Positions 52,685 through 61,532 of a stretch of 64,000 nt of DNA are shown here, in pieces. Within the stretch, counting starts at the first letter, position 1. Every line of letters begins with the position of its first letter. The stretch is from Hyphomicrobiales bacterium (GTDB taxonomy: Bacteria > Pseudomonadota > Alphaproteobacteria > Rhizobiales > Beijerinckiaceae), in contig JAGXAN010000002.1 in assembly GCA_019075865.1 (NCBI GenBank), positions 248,001 to 312,000 on the forward strand, given 5' to 3'. A program made the position numbers and the translations under genes. The notes under the pieces were generated by a model. The model saw only the letters and a list, made by a program, of their open reading frames with translations. It was not told the DNA's origin and made no database searches.

Positions 52685-53944
52685 ATGCAACTCAGTGAAT
52701 TCAAGAAGGCCGGACATTGGCCAACCCTTCTCGCAGCGTTTTTATATTTTGATATCAGCTTTATGGCGTGGGTTTCCCTCGGACCGTTGATCACATATAT
52801 CACGCATTCCATGGCCCTTTCGGTGCCGGAGAAATTCTCCATCCTCTCCATTCCTGTTTTGGCTGGCGCAATTTTTCGCATTCCGCTTGGCATTCTGGCC
52901 GATACGATCGGCTCCAAGAAAACCGGCATGGGCGCGCAGATCGTCGTGATTGCGGCGGTGCTTGCCGTCGTAATGTTCGGGCTGCCAACCAAGGCGTCGG
53001 TCGAGTGGTTTGGCCTGGCACTTGGCCTTGGCGGCGCATCCTTTGCCGTGGCGCTGCCCCAAGCCAGCCGCTGGTATCCACCCAAATATCAGGGTGTGGT
53101 GATGGGCATAGCGGGTGCTGGCAACATGGGTGTGGTGCTGGATACGCTTTTTGGCCCCACCATTGCCCAATATCTGGGCTGGCAGGGCGTGTTTGCTGTA
53201 TTGTTGGTGCCGATGCTGCTCATCCTCGCCTATTATGCTTACGCGGTGAAGGATGCGCCAACCGCGCGTAACAAGCCCAGCCTGAGCCGCTACAAGGCGC
53301 TGATCGCGACCTCTGACTCCTGGATCTTCATGTTCTTCTATTTCATCACCTTCGGCGGTTTTGTGGGTCTGGCCAATACCCTGCCGTTGTATTTCATCAC
53401 GCAATATCACCTGTCGCCGGTGGCGGCGGGCCTACTGGTTTCGTTGATCGTGGCTTTCGGCTCCGGCTTCCGCCCGGTTGGCGGCTATATTGCTGATCGC
53501 ATCGGTGGCATTCGCGCGCTCACCGTGATGTTCGCGGTGGTTCTGTTTGCTTATGCGACCATTTCGGTACTCTCGCAGGGCCCTGCCGCGCCAACGGCCG
53601 CCGGCTGGAGCTTGATGCAAATGCCCGGGCAGGTATGGCTGACGGTGCTGCTGTTTTGCGGCGGCGTTTTGGCGCTGGGTATGGGTAATGGCGCGGTTTT
53701 CCAATTGATCCCGCTTCGCTTTGGCGCTGATATTGGGGCGATGACTGGCCTTGTTGGTTGTGCTGGCGGCATTGGCGGGTTTTTCCTCGCCAAGACGCTG
53801 GGAGAGTCTAAGGCGATGACCGGCGGATTTGGCTCCGGTTTCCTGTTGTTTGCGGGCCTCGCCATGTGCGGCATTCTGGCGATCACGCTGGTCAAGGCGC
53901 AATGGCGCGGGACCTGGGGGGCCGTGTCTGGCGCGCAGGTCTGA
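52685..53944 (+). CDS. narK: Nitrate/nitrite transporter, MFS NNP family
   Basis: A 419-aa inner-membrane carrier with about 12 helices. Nitrate-porter features: FRIPLGILADTIGSKKTGMG (MFS motif A), LGLGGASFAVALPQASRWYPP and GIAGAGNMGVVLDTLFGP (first nitrate signature), later SGFRPVGGYIADRIGG and GNGAVFQLIPLRF followed by GCAGGIGGFF (second signature), each cut from a longer match. ATG 52685 has an AAGGAG site; the 32 extra open codons upstream cover the sigma-54 promoter and are not coding. It supplies nitrate to the NasA/NirA enzymes encoded about 29 kb away. A terminator-like hairpin follows at 54090. Confidence 0.94.
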   Translation: MQLSEFKKAGHWPTLLAAFLYFDISFMAWVSLGPLITYITHSMALSVPEKFSILSIPVLAGAIFRIPLGILADTIGSKKTGMGAQIVVIAAVLAVVMFGLPTKASVEWFGLALGLGGASFAVALPQASRWYPPKYQGVVMGIAGAGNMGVVLDTLFGPTIAQYLGWQGVFAVLLVPMLLILAYYAYAVKDAPTARNKPSLSRYKALIATSDSWIFMFFYFITFGGFVGLANTLPLYFITQYHLSPVAAGLLVSLIVAFGSGFRPVGGYIADRIGGIRALTVMFAVVLFAYATISVLSQGPAAPTAAGWSLMQMPGQVWLTVLLFCGGVLALGMGNGAVFQLIPLRFGADIGAMTGLVGCAGGIGGFFLAKTLGESKAMTGGFGSGFLLFAGLAMCGILAITLVKAQWRGTWGAVSGAQV

Positions 53945-53977
53945 AAACTCTGGCCGGGCGAAGCCGGGCAAGCAAGC

Positions 53978-54007
53978 GGCAAGTGGTGGCAAGTGGTGGC
54001 AAGTGGC
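53978..54007 (+). repeat. Tandem 10-bp repeat, three copies
   Basis: GGCAAGTGGT is repeated three times head to tail; the last copy ends in C instead of T. It lies 34 bp after the narK stop, within non-coding DNA before the terminator. Probably a slippage-type short repeat that may vary between strains. Confidence 0.8.
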
Positions 54008-54089
54008 AGCATGAATTCGGCAAAGCCCTTGCCTGCAAAGCCCTTGACCCGATCCGGCAAAATCCTTAATCTCTAACTTCGGTGCAGAG

Positions 54090-54113
54090 GCCGTCCCGAA
54101 TGGGGCGGCTTTT
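54090..54113 (+). terminator. Rho-independent terminator after narK
   Basis: An 8-bp GC-rich stem (GCCGTCCC / GGGGCGGC, one G-T pair) with a GAAT loop is followed directly by TTTT. It lies between narK and argD on the plus strand and would end the narK transcript. Confidence 0.8.
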
Positions 54114-54167
54114 CGCATTGGAGGATCGCATTTCGGGCTTTGCCCCTTGAATTTAGGAGGTTGTGTC

Positions 54168-55385
54168 GTGTCTTCGTCTCATCTCTCGCATTTGCTGCCA
54201 ACTTACGCCCGCGCCGATATCGCTATCGAGCGTGGAGAGGGTGCATGGGCCATTGCGGGAAATGGCGAGCGATATCTGGATTTTGGTGCGGGTGTGGCGG
54301 TCAATTCGCTTGGCTACAGTCATCCCCATCTCATCGCGGCTTTAACTGAGCAGGCGCAGAAAATCTGGCACACGTCCAATCTCTATCAGTCGCCGCAAGG
54401 CGAGCGTCTGGCGGCGCGCTTGTGTGAAGCCACGTTCGCGGATCAGGTGTTTTTCACCAATTCGGGTGCCGAAGCGCTGGAATGCGCCATCAAAATGGCC
54501 CGCAAATACCAATCGAGCACGGGCCACCCTGAAAAATATCGGATCATTACCTTTGAAGGCGCATTTCATGGACGCACGTTGGCGACCATTGCCGCCGGTG
54601 GCCAAGCCAAATATCTCGAGGGCTTTGGCCCCAAGGTCGATGGCTTTGACCAGGTGCCGTTTGGCGATCACGCGGCGGTAAAGGCGGCGATCACGCCGCA
54701 GACGGCAGCAATCCTGATCGAGCCGATCCAGGGGGAAGGTGGCGTGCGCGTGGTGCCCCCGCAATGTCTGCGCGGCTTGCGCGAGCTTTGTGACGAGCAC
54801 GGCCTGCTGCTGATATTCGACGAAGTCCAATCGGGTGTTGGCCGCACGGGGCGGCTGTTTGCCTATCAGGGCACGCGCATTGCCCCCGACATCATGGCCA
54901 TTGCCAAAGGCATCGGCGGCGGCTTTCCGATGGGGGCCTGCCTTGCCACCAAAGAGGCGGCCCAAGGCATGGGCGCGGGGACGCATGGCTCGACTTTTGG
55001 TGGCAATCCTCTTGCCATGGCAGTCGGCAATGCGGTTCTCGATGAAGTGCTCAAGCCGGAATTTCTGGAGCATGTCAATTCGGTCAGCCTGCTGCTCAAG
55101 CAAAAGCTGATGGGTTTGCTGGACCATTATCCCAATATCATCAGTGAAGTGCGTGGCGAGGGGCTGTTCCTTGGCCTGCGTGCCAAAGTGCCTGCCTCCG
55201 ATCTGGTGACAGCGGCGCGCGCCAACCATCTTTTGGTCATTCCGGCGGGGGATAATGTGGTGCGTCTGATCCCGCCCCTGATCATCACTGCCGATGATGT
55301 GGCCAGCGCAGTGCAAAAACTGGAAGCGGCCTGCAACATGCTGGAAAACGCGAGACTGACAGCGCAAAAAGGGGCTGCAAAATGA
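54168..55385 (+). CDS. argD: Acetylornithine/succinylornithine aminotransferase
   Basis: A 405-aa PLP-dependent class III aminotransferase for arginine synthesis (N-acetylornithine from its semialdehyde). Typical segments: [54 protein letters not shown] and the PLP lysine in [15 protein letters not shown]. The start is GTG 54168, 7 nt after a perfect AGGAGG at 54155-54160; the open frame to 54147 lacks such a site. It overlaps argF as ATGA. argD-argF-hslO is a conserved order in Hyphomicrobiales. Confidence 0.94.
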   Translation: MSSSHLSHLLPTYARADIAIERGEGAWAIAGNGERYLDFGAGVAVNSLGYSHPHLIAALTEQAQKIWHTSNLYQSPQGERLAARLCEATFADQVFFTNSGAEALECAIKMARKYQSSTGHPEKYRIITFEGAFHGRTLATIAAGGQAKYLEGFGPKVDGFDQVPFGDHAAVKAAITPQTAAILIEPIQGEGGVRVVPPQCLRGLRELCDEHGLLLIFDEVQSGVGRTGRLFAYQGTRIAPDIMAIAKGIGGGFPMGACLATKEAAQGMGAGTHGSTFGGNPLAMAVGNAVLDEVLKPEFLEHVNSVSLLLKQKLMGLLDHYPNIISEVRGEGLFLGLRAKVPASDLVTAARANHLLVIPAGDNVVRLIPPLIITADDVASAVQKLEAACNMLENARLTAQKGAAK

Positions 55386-56326
55386 GTAAAGCGGGTGCCA
55401 TTCGGCATTTTCTGGACCTGACCGACATTTCGTCCGCGCAATTGCGGCATGTGCTCAATCAGGCGGCCTCCATCAAGGCCAATCGCTCTCGTGCCCGCGC
55501 TGGCGAAATTGCCGCCGCCCGCCCGTTGCAGGACAAGGTTCTGGCGATGATCTTTGATCGGCCTTCTACGCGCACCCGCGTCTCCTTTGATGTGGGCATG
55601 CGTGAATTGGGCGGGCAGACGATCATGCTCACCGGCGAAGAAATGCAATTGGGGCGCGGCGAGACGATTGCCGACACCGCCCGGGTGCTGTCGCGTTATG
55701 TCGATGCGATCATGATCCGCACCCTCGATCATGCGGACTTGCTGGAACTGGCCGAATTCGCGTCCGTGCCGGTCATCAACGGGCTCACCAAGCGCACCCA
55801 TCCCTGTCAGGTCATGGCCGATGTCATGACCTTCGAGGAGCATCGTGGCCCCATTCAGGGCCGCACCATCGCCTGGAGCGGCGATACCAACAATGTGCTC
55901 ACCAGTTTTGTCCACGCGGCGCAGCGCTTTGATTTCAACCTCAACATCGCCACCCCGCCTGAATTGGCACCACCCAATGCCCTGATGGACTGGGTTCGCG
56001 CCACCGGTGCCAAAGTCAAATGGAGCTCCGATCCATTCGAGGCGGCCAAAGGGGCAGATGCCATCGTCTCCGATTGCTGGGTGTCGATGGGGGATGAAGA
56101 CGAAGGCCGCCGCCACAATCTTCTGTCGCCCTATCAGGTCAACGCCCGCCTGATGGAGCGCGCCGGCAAGGATGCCGTGTTCATGCACTGCCTGCCGGCC
56201 CATCGCGGGGAGGAAGTGACCGATGAAGTCATTGACGGGCCGCAATCCGTGGTGTTTGACGAAGCGGAGAACCGCCTGCATGCGCAAAAAGGCATTCTGG
56301 CCTGGTGCCTTGGCGTGGATGCCTGA
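55382..56326 (+). CDS. argF: Ornithine carbamoyltransferase
   Basis: A 314-aa enzyme that makes citrulline from ornithine and carbamoyl phosphate. The carbamoyl-phosphate motif [12 protein letters not shown], the domain-link [11 protein letters not shown], the ornithine loop (WVSMGDEDE, equivalent to DVWxSMG) and the cysteine loop [12 protein letters not shown] are all present. Normal length. The ATG overlaps the argD stop by 4 bp, and hslO follows 11 bp later. Confidence 0.96.
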   Translation: MSKAGAIRHFLDLTDISSAQLRHVLNQAASIKANRSRARAGEIAAARPLQDKVLAMIFDRPSTRTRVSFDVGMRELGGQTIMLTGEEMQLGRGETIADTARVLSRYVDAIMIRTLDHADLLELAEFASVPVINGLTKRTHPCQVMADVMTFEEHRGPIQGRTIAWSGDTNNVLTSFVHAAQRFDFNLNIATPPELAPPNALMDWVRATGAKVKWSSDPFEAAKGADAIVSDCWVSMGDEDEGRRHNLLSPYQVNARLMERAGKDAVFMHCLPAHRGEEVTDEVIDGPQSVVFDEAENRLHAQKGILAWCLGVDA

Positions 56327-56337
56327 AGGAGCCTGAT

Positions 56338-57309
56338 ATGAGCGACGAAACCCCGGCCATTCGACCGGTATCGGATGCCCCGCTGGACGATTGTGTCTTG
56401 CCCTACGCTGTGGAACCGCTGGATGTGCGTGGCCGTGTCGCGCGCCTCGGCCCGGTGCTCGATCGCATATTGAAAAAGCACGCCTACCCGGCCCCCGTTG
56501 CCCGCCTTTTGGGCGAGGCGGCAGCGCTGGCGGTGATGCTCGGCACGGCCCTGAAATCGCAAGGACGGTTTCAATTGCAGACGCGCTCGGACGGCCCGGT
56601 CAACATGCTGGTGGTGGATTTTGACGCGCCGGAGAACCTGCGCGCCTATGCGCGGTTTGATGCGGCGCGCCTCGCGGACATGAGCCGCAGCGAACCGGCC
56701 AGTTGGCTGGGAGAGGGCCATCTGGCATTTACGATCGATCAGGGCACGGCGGCTTCGCGCTATCAAGGCGTGGTGCGGCTTGACGGGCAGGGCCTTGAAG
56801 CGGCTGCGCATGAATATTTTCAGCAATCCGAGCAGATCCCAACCTTCATTCGCCTCGGTGTCGGCGAGGTGGTGACGCCGCAGGGCCATAGCTGGCGCGC
56901 CGGTGGCCTGATGGTGCAGTTTTTGCCCCACTCGCACGAGCGTATGCGGCAGGCAGATTTGCACCCCGGCGATGCGCCGCAAGGCACCATCCGCGATCAG
57001 GTGCGCGAGGACGATGCCTGGCTGGAAGCCAAGGCGCTGGCGGGCACGGTGAGCGACGACGAATTGCTCGACCCCGCGCTATCCAGCGAGCGGCTGCTTT
57101 ATCGGTTGTTCCATGAGCGCGGCGTCAAGGTGTTTTCCCCGTTTCCGGTGCGCGATGTTTGCCGCTGCTCTCAGGAGCGCATTGTCGAGATGCTGAAGGG
57201 CTTTACCGCTGACGAGCGCCACGACATGACCGGCAATGATGGACGCATCGGCGTCACCTGCGAATTCTGCTCGACCCATCGCAGTTTTGATCCGGCGGAT
57301 TTTGGCTGA
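56338..57309 (+). CDS. hslO: Hsp33, redox-regulated chaperone
   Basis: A 323-aa cytoplasmic holdase chaperone switched on by oxidation. The four zinc cysteines are near the C terminus as CRCSQERI and CEFCSTH (CxC and CxxC). The N-terminal domain includes LGEAAALAVMLGTALKSQGRF and GPVNMLVVDF. ATG 56338 follows AAGGAGCC; the short upstream frame lies in the argF end and is not used. Third gene of the argD-argF-hslO run; the transcript link to arginine genes is positional, not functional. Confidence 0.95.
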   Translation: MSDETPAIRPVSDAPLDDCVLPYAVEPLDVRGRVARLGPVLDRILKKHAYPAPVARLLGEAAALAVMLGTALKSQGRFQLQTRSDGPVNMLVVDFDAPENLRAYARFDAARLADMSRSEPASWLGEGHLAFTIDQGTAASRYQGVVRLDGQGLEAAAHEYFQQSEQIPTFIRLGVGEVVTPQGHSWRAGGLMVQFLPHSHERMRQADLHPGDAPQGTIRDQVREDDAWLEAKALAGTVSDDELLDPALSSERLLYRLFHERGVKVFSPFPVRDVCRCSQERIVEMLKGFTADERHDMTGNDGRIGVTCEFCSTHRSFDPADFG

Positions 57310-57410
57310 ACGGCCTGCCGCATGGCGTGACACGTCGTCCAATTGCATTTGCGGGCTTCGCAGCTTAGGCTGACTTATTGCCCGCAATGCCATTTCAGAT
57401 CGGCCCTTCC

Positions 57411-58049
57411 ATGAATCACATCTTTGACCCCGCCTTGAGCCCGGTGGCCATCAAATCCTTGCGCCCCACCCAAATGACCGTCGGTATGCGCGAGGTCCAC
57501 AAAAAGCGACAAAGCTGGCGTGAGCACGATCAGAAGGACGCGCACAAGGCGTCGGCATTTCTGGGTGCCCATATGGTGCCGGTGGTCATCGGCCCCAAGA
57601 AAAATCGCTACGTGATCGACCATCACCACCTGGTTCGCGCCCTGCACGAAGAGGGCGTCGAAAGCGTGCTCGTTTCCGTGGTCGCCGATTTGTCGGTACT
57701 CGAAAAAGACGCGTTTTGGGTATTGCTGGACAATCGCGGCTGGATTCACCCATTTGACGATAAAGGTCGGCGCTGCGCTTACAATGAGATTCCCAAATCC
57801 ATCGACGGGCTGACAAACGATCCCTATCGGAGCCTGGCTGGAGAAGTGCGTGAATTTGGTGGATACGCCAAATCCAACGCGCCATTCAGCGAATTTCAAT
57901 GGGCGGATTTCCTGCGCCGCCGGATCAAGCCATCACTGTTGCGCGATAATTTTGAAGATGCCTTGCAAAAGGCGATGGTTCTGGTCAAAAGCCGCGAAGC
58001 CAATTATCTGCCGGGCTGGAGCGGCCCGGCCTGGCACGCCGGGTCGTAA
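57411..58049 (+). CDS. Putative ParB-like nuclease-fold protein (PF08857-like)
   Basis: A ~212-aa protein resembling the stand-alone ParB-like family (ParBc_2). The start of the domain reads VAIKSLRPTQMTVGMREV, and KNRYVIDHHHLVRALHEEGV matches the ParB/Srx core that binds a nucleotide phosphate. There is no HTH and no parA nearby, so chromosome partition is unlikely. ATG 57411 is used, but ATG 57387 and TTG 57378 are in frame and none has a ribosome site. It stands alone after hslO. Function unknown. Confidence 0.75.
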   Translation: MNHIFDPALSPVAIKSLRPTQMTVGMREVHKKRQSWREHDQKDAHKASAFLGAHMVPVVIGPKKNRYVIDHHHLVRALHEEGVESVLVSVVADLSVLEKDAFWVLLDNRGWIHPFDDKGRRCAYNEIPKSIDGLTNDPYRSLAGEVREFGGYAKSNAPFSEFQWADFLRRRIKPSLLRDNFEDALQKAMVLVKSREANYLPGWSGPAWHAGS

Positions 58050-58115
58050 AGGCAGCGGTGTACCATTTGGCCGCAACCCTTCACGAGCCACCCAAATGGC
58101 CAATGGCCTGAAAGG

Positions 58116-58424
58116 CTAGATTTTTTTGGTCTCAAAGATCATCATATCCACGCCGCCATCGGCAAAATTGCCAAGGTCGTTCGCTGCGGCCTGACCTTCG
58201 GGTGTGCCCAGCGCCGCGCGGATCGCATCCGCATTGTCAAATTCCAGCAATGCCACAAGATGCACATTGCCCGCCTCGACTGGCAAGCCGATTGGGCCGT
58301 GGCTCACTTCATAGCCACGCAATCCCGGGATCTTTTTGGCCAGCGGCACATGCGTTGAATAATAGTACTGGTCAAATTTAGCCTTATCCTTCGGTGCCTT
58401 GTAAACTGCAACCAATTTGGCCAT
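58116..58424 (-). CDS. EthD-domain protein
   Basis: A 102-aa dimeric alpha-beta barrel protein. It begins MAKLVAVYKAPKDKAKFDQYY, then STHVPLAKKIPGLRGYEVSHG (in part), ending with the LLEFDNADAIRAALGTPEGQ segment, as EthD-family proteins do. Some members help ETBE degradation, others are uncharacterised. Single gene, converging with the ParB-like gene and 110 bp downstream of the malate synthase stop. No pathway partner is evident. Confidence 0.85.
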   Translation of the reverse strand: MAKLVAVYKAPKDKAKFDQYYYSTHVPLAKKIPGLRGYEVSHGPIGLPVEAGNVHLVALLEFDNADAIRAALGTPEGQAAANDLGNFADGGVDMMIFETKKI

Positions 58425-58534
58425 GATCCATATCCTCCGCTGTCGTTATAGGCACCATCTCGCACCCGATAACCCGGTTGCAAGGCGAGCGGGGGTGATC
58501 GTAGCCCTAATCCCTGCATCCGCAACAGACAAAT

Positions 58535-60142
58535 TCAGTCCAGCAGTTCGTAGGCCGGCAGGGTCAGGAATTCTTCAAATTCATCCTGGATTGACATGTC
58601 CCTGAACAGGCGAACCGCATCCGTGAAGCGGCCATTGTCAAACGCTTTGTGGCCCAGCGCCTCGCGCAATTTGCTCATTTCATCTTCCAGCAATTCCCCA
58701 AACAGGGCAGGGGTGACTTCTCGCCCGTCGGCCAGCTTGGCCCGCAGATGCAGCCATTGCCAAACCTGCGCGCGCGAGATTTCGGCGGTCGCCGCATCTT
58801 CCATAAGGTTGTAAAGCGGCACCGCGCCGCGACCGCGCAGCCAGGCCTCGATATATTGAACGCCCACGCGGATATTTTCGCGAAGCCCGCCTTCGGTGCG
58901 CTCGCCCGCATGCAACTGCATGAGATCGGCTGCTGTCACCTTCACATCTTCGCGCATTTTGGAGAGCTGGTTGGGGCCTTCGAGATAGCGGTCAAACACC
59001 GCCCGTGCCACCGGCACCAGATCAGGATGCGCGACCCAGGTGCCGTCATGACCATTCTTGGCCTCGCGTTCCTTATCCGTCGTGACTTTGGCGAAGGCGG
59101 CACGGTTGGCAGCCTCATTGCCCTTGATCGGGATTTGCGCGGCCATGCCACCCATCGCGAAAGCGCCGCGATTGTGGCAGGTCTTGATCAGCAAGGCCGA
59201 ATAGGCGGCAAGGAAATCGCTGCCCATGCCCATGACGCTGCGATCCGGTGTCAAAAATTCGGCACGTCGGCCAAGCCGCTTGATGAACGAGAATATGTAA
59301 TCCCAGCGCCCGCAGTTCAGGCCGGCCATATGCTGGCGCAATTCATAGATGATTTCATCCATTTCGAAAGCAGCCGGCAGGGTTTCAATCAGCACGGTTG
59401 CCTTGAAGGTTCCGGCAGGCAGGCCGAGCACTTCCTGCGCCGCGAGAAACACATCGTTCCAGAGGCGGGCTTCAAGATGGCTTTCCATCTTGGGCAGATA
59501 CAGCGCAACCGTCGCGCCCTTGGCAATCATCGTCTTGGCATTGTGGAAAACATACAGGCCAAAATCGAACAAAGAGCCGGAAAGCCGCTCGCCATCGATG
59601 CAGACGTGCCGTTCGGTGAGATGCCAGCCACGCGGGCGCACCATCAGCACAGCGGGCTTGTGGGTCAGTTTATAGGTCTTGCCGGTGGTGGCGTCGGTAA
59701 AATCAATCTTGCCCTTCCAGCGATCCATAAGATTGGCCTGGCCGTCAATCATATTGGCGAAGGTGGGCGAGGTTGCATCTTCAAAGTCAGCCATGAAAAC
59801 ATGCGCGCCGCTGTTCAGGGCATTGATGATCATTTTGCGGTCGACGGGGCCGGTGATTTCGACGCGACGATCAAGCAGATCATGTGGCAAGGGCGCTATG
59901 CTCCACTTGCCTTCGCGAATGGCTTTGGTCGATTCCAGAAAATCGGGCTTCTCGCCTGCATCAAAGCGCTTTTGGCGAACTTGCCGCGCTTCCAGCAGCT
60001 GGCGTCTGCGCGCATCGAATTTGCGATGCAGATGCGAGAGGAATTCAAGGGCTTGGGGCGTCAGCACTTCCTCTTGACGAGCCACTTTCGTGTCGGCGAG
60101 GCGAATGGCACCGGGCGCGCAAGGTTGAATTTTGACGGCCAT
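58535..60142 (-). CDS. aceB: Malate synthase A
   Basis: A 535-aa enzyme that condenses glyoxylate with acetyl-CoA to malate. Family A features: VFMADFEDATSPTFANMIDGQ, MVRPRGWHL, ATVLIETLPAAFEMDEIIYEL (catalytic acids), CGRWDYIFSFIKR and GNEAANRAAFAKV. Length is normal for the A form. GGAG precedes ATG 60142. Isocitrate lyase is not adjacent; instead glycolate oxidase subunits lie 56 bp upstream on the same strand, so the glyoxylate probably comes from glycolate. That fits disposal of RuBisCO-derived glycolate. Confidence 0.96.
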   Translation of the reverse strand: MAVKIQPCAPGAIRLADTKVARQEEVLTPQALEFLSHLHRKFDARRRQLLEARQVRQKRFDAGEKPDFLESTKAIREGKWSIAPLPHDLLDRRVEITGPVDRKMIINALNSGAHVFMADFEDATSPTFANMIDGQANLMDRWKGKIDFTDATTGKTYKLTHKPAVLMVRPRGWHLTERHVCIDGERLSGSLFDFGLYVFHNAKTMIAKGATVALYLPKMESHLEARLWNDVFLAAQEVLGLPAGTFKATVLIETLPAAFEMDEIIYELRQHMAGLNCGRWDYIFSFIKRLGRRAEFLTPDRSVMGMGSDFLAAYSALLIKTCHNRGAFAMGGMAAQIPIKGNEAANRAAFAKVTTDKEREAKNGHDGTWVAHPDLVPVARAVFDRYLEGPNQLSKMREDVKVTAADLMQLHAGERTEGGLRENIRVGVQYIEAWLRGRGAVPLYNLMEDAATAEISRAQVWQWLHLRAKLADGREVTPALFGELLEDEMSKLREALGHKAFDNGRFTDAVRLFRDMSIQDEFEEFLTLPAYELLD

Positions 60143-60198
60143 AAAGAAAACTCCAGTTCAGTCGGATCGACACGCGCCAGAATGTGGCACAAAAAAGA

Positions 60199-61530
60199 TC
60201 AAGCGCGGGGAAGCGCGATTTGCGCGTAATTACCCGTCCTGTCAAGGGCTTCGGGAATTGGGCCTCCATATGCCCAGTCCAAAAGTTCGACGCTATGCAC
60301 AATAGGTATATCCAGGCCCAGTCCAAGCTGCGTCATGCAGCCAATGTTGCCGGTCGCTACCACCTGCGGCTGCGTTTTCATGACATTATCAATTTTCCGG
60401 TTGCGCAACCTCTGCGCCAGCTCGGGTTGCAGGATATTGTAGGTTCCGGCCGAGCCGCAACATATATGGCCCTCTGGAATGTCTTTTACGATATAGCCGG
60501 CATTTTTCAGCAATCTTTTCGGTTCCTCGCGGATTTGCTGGCCGTGCTGCATGGAACAGGCCGAATGATAGGCGACCACCAGGCCGGACCGAGCCGCCGG
60601 AGCCGCAGGCCGAAGTTGTGTCAAAAATTCGGTTATGTCTTTGGCAAGGCTGGATATTTTGGCAGCCTTGGCTGCATATTCAGGATCATTTCGAAGCATG
60701 AAACCATAATCTTTGACGGTGGTGCCGCAACCGGAGGCGGTAATCACAATCGCGTCGATTGGCCCTTGCTCCATCATGCTTGTCCATGCGCGAACATTGG
60801 CCCGCACAAATGCCAGCGCCGAGGCTTCTTTGCCAAGGTGATGGGTGAGCGCGCCGCAGCAACCAGCGTCGGGGCTGGCCAGGACTTCAACATCGAGGCG
60901 TGCCAGCAGTCGCCGCGTCGCTGTATTGATGGAGGGTTGCAGCACGGGCTGGGCGCAGCCTTCGAGCAAAATGACCCGCGCCTTGGGGGCAGTGACTGGC
61001 AGGGCGGGCGCGCTGGCGGCAACCTGTGGGTGGCGTGGTGCCAGCGCCAGCATCGCCGCCATACGTGCTCCGATCTTGGGTAATTTTGCAATCATGGGTG
61101 CCAGCGGTCTGGCAAGGCGCGCCGCCCGCAAGGCAAAGGCGAAGCGCCGCGGGTAGGGCAGAACCGTCGCCAGAATCAACCGCATCGCGCGGTCCGGCAA
61201 ATCGCGCTTGTAGGTAGTCTCGATATGCGCCCGCGCATGGTCCACCAGATGCATGTAATGCACGCCGGACGGGCATGTCGTCATGCACGCCAGACAGGAG
61301 AGGCAGCGGTCGACGTGCTTGACGACTTCCGCGGTCGCCGGCTTTTCGTTCTCGAGCATGTCCTTGATGAGATAGATGCGCCCACGCGGCGAATCGAGTT
61401 CATCGCCCAGCAGCAGATAAGTCGGGCAGGTCGCGGTGCAAAAGCCGCAATGCACGCAACTGCGCAGGATCTTTTCCGATTCACGCATATCGGAGTCAGA
61501 AAGAGCCGCGAGCGAAAAATGGGTTTCCAT
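60199..61530 (-). CDS. glcF: Glycolate oxidase iron-sulfur subunit
   Basis: A 443-aa protein with two ferredoxin-type 4Fe-4S sites near the N terminus (CVHCGFCTATCPTYL and CLSCLACMTTCPSGVHY) and two CCG/cysteine-rich domains (DAGCCGALTHHLG and GHICCGSAGTYNIL). It carries electrons from the flavin subunits GlcD/GlcE during oxidation of glycolate to glyoxylate, probably to quinone at the membrane. It starts 2 bp after the glcE stop, and its ribosome site lies at the end of glcE. Normal length. Confidence 0.96.
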   Translation of the reverse strand: METHFSLAALSDSDMRESEKILRSCVHCGFCTATCPTYLLLGDELDSPRGRIYLIKDMLENEKPATAEVVKHVDRCLSCLACMTTCPSGVHYMHLVDHARAHIETTYKRDLPDRAMRLILATVLPYPRRFAFALRAARLARPLAPMIAKLPKIGARMAAMLALAPRHPQVAASAPALPVTAPKARVILLEGCAQPVLQPSINTATRRLLARLDVEVLASPDAGCCGALTHHLGKEASALAFVRANVRAWTSMMEQGPIDAIVITASGCGTTVKDYGFMLRNDPEYAAKAAKISSLAKDITEFLTQLRPAAPAARSGLVVAYHSACSMQHGQQIREEPKRLLKNAGYIVKDIPEGHICCGSAGTYNILQPELAQRLRNRKIDNVMKTQPQVVATGNIGCMTQLGLGLDIPIVHSVELLDWAYGGPIPEALDRTGNYAQIALPRA

Positions 61531-61532
61531 GT

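Noticed and set aside
58649-60229. 526-codon open frame antisense to malate synthase
   Set aside because: Its length results from codon bias of aceB on the other strand; the malate synthase motifs are unambiguous.
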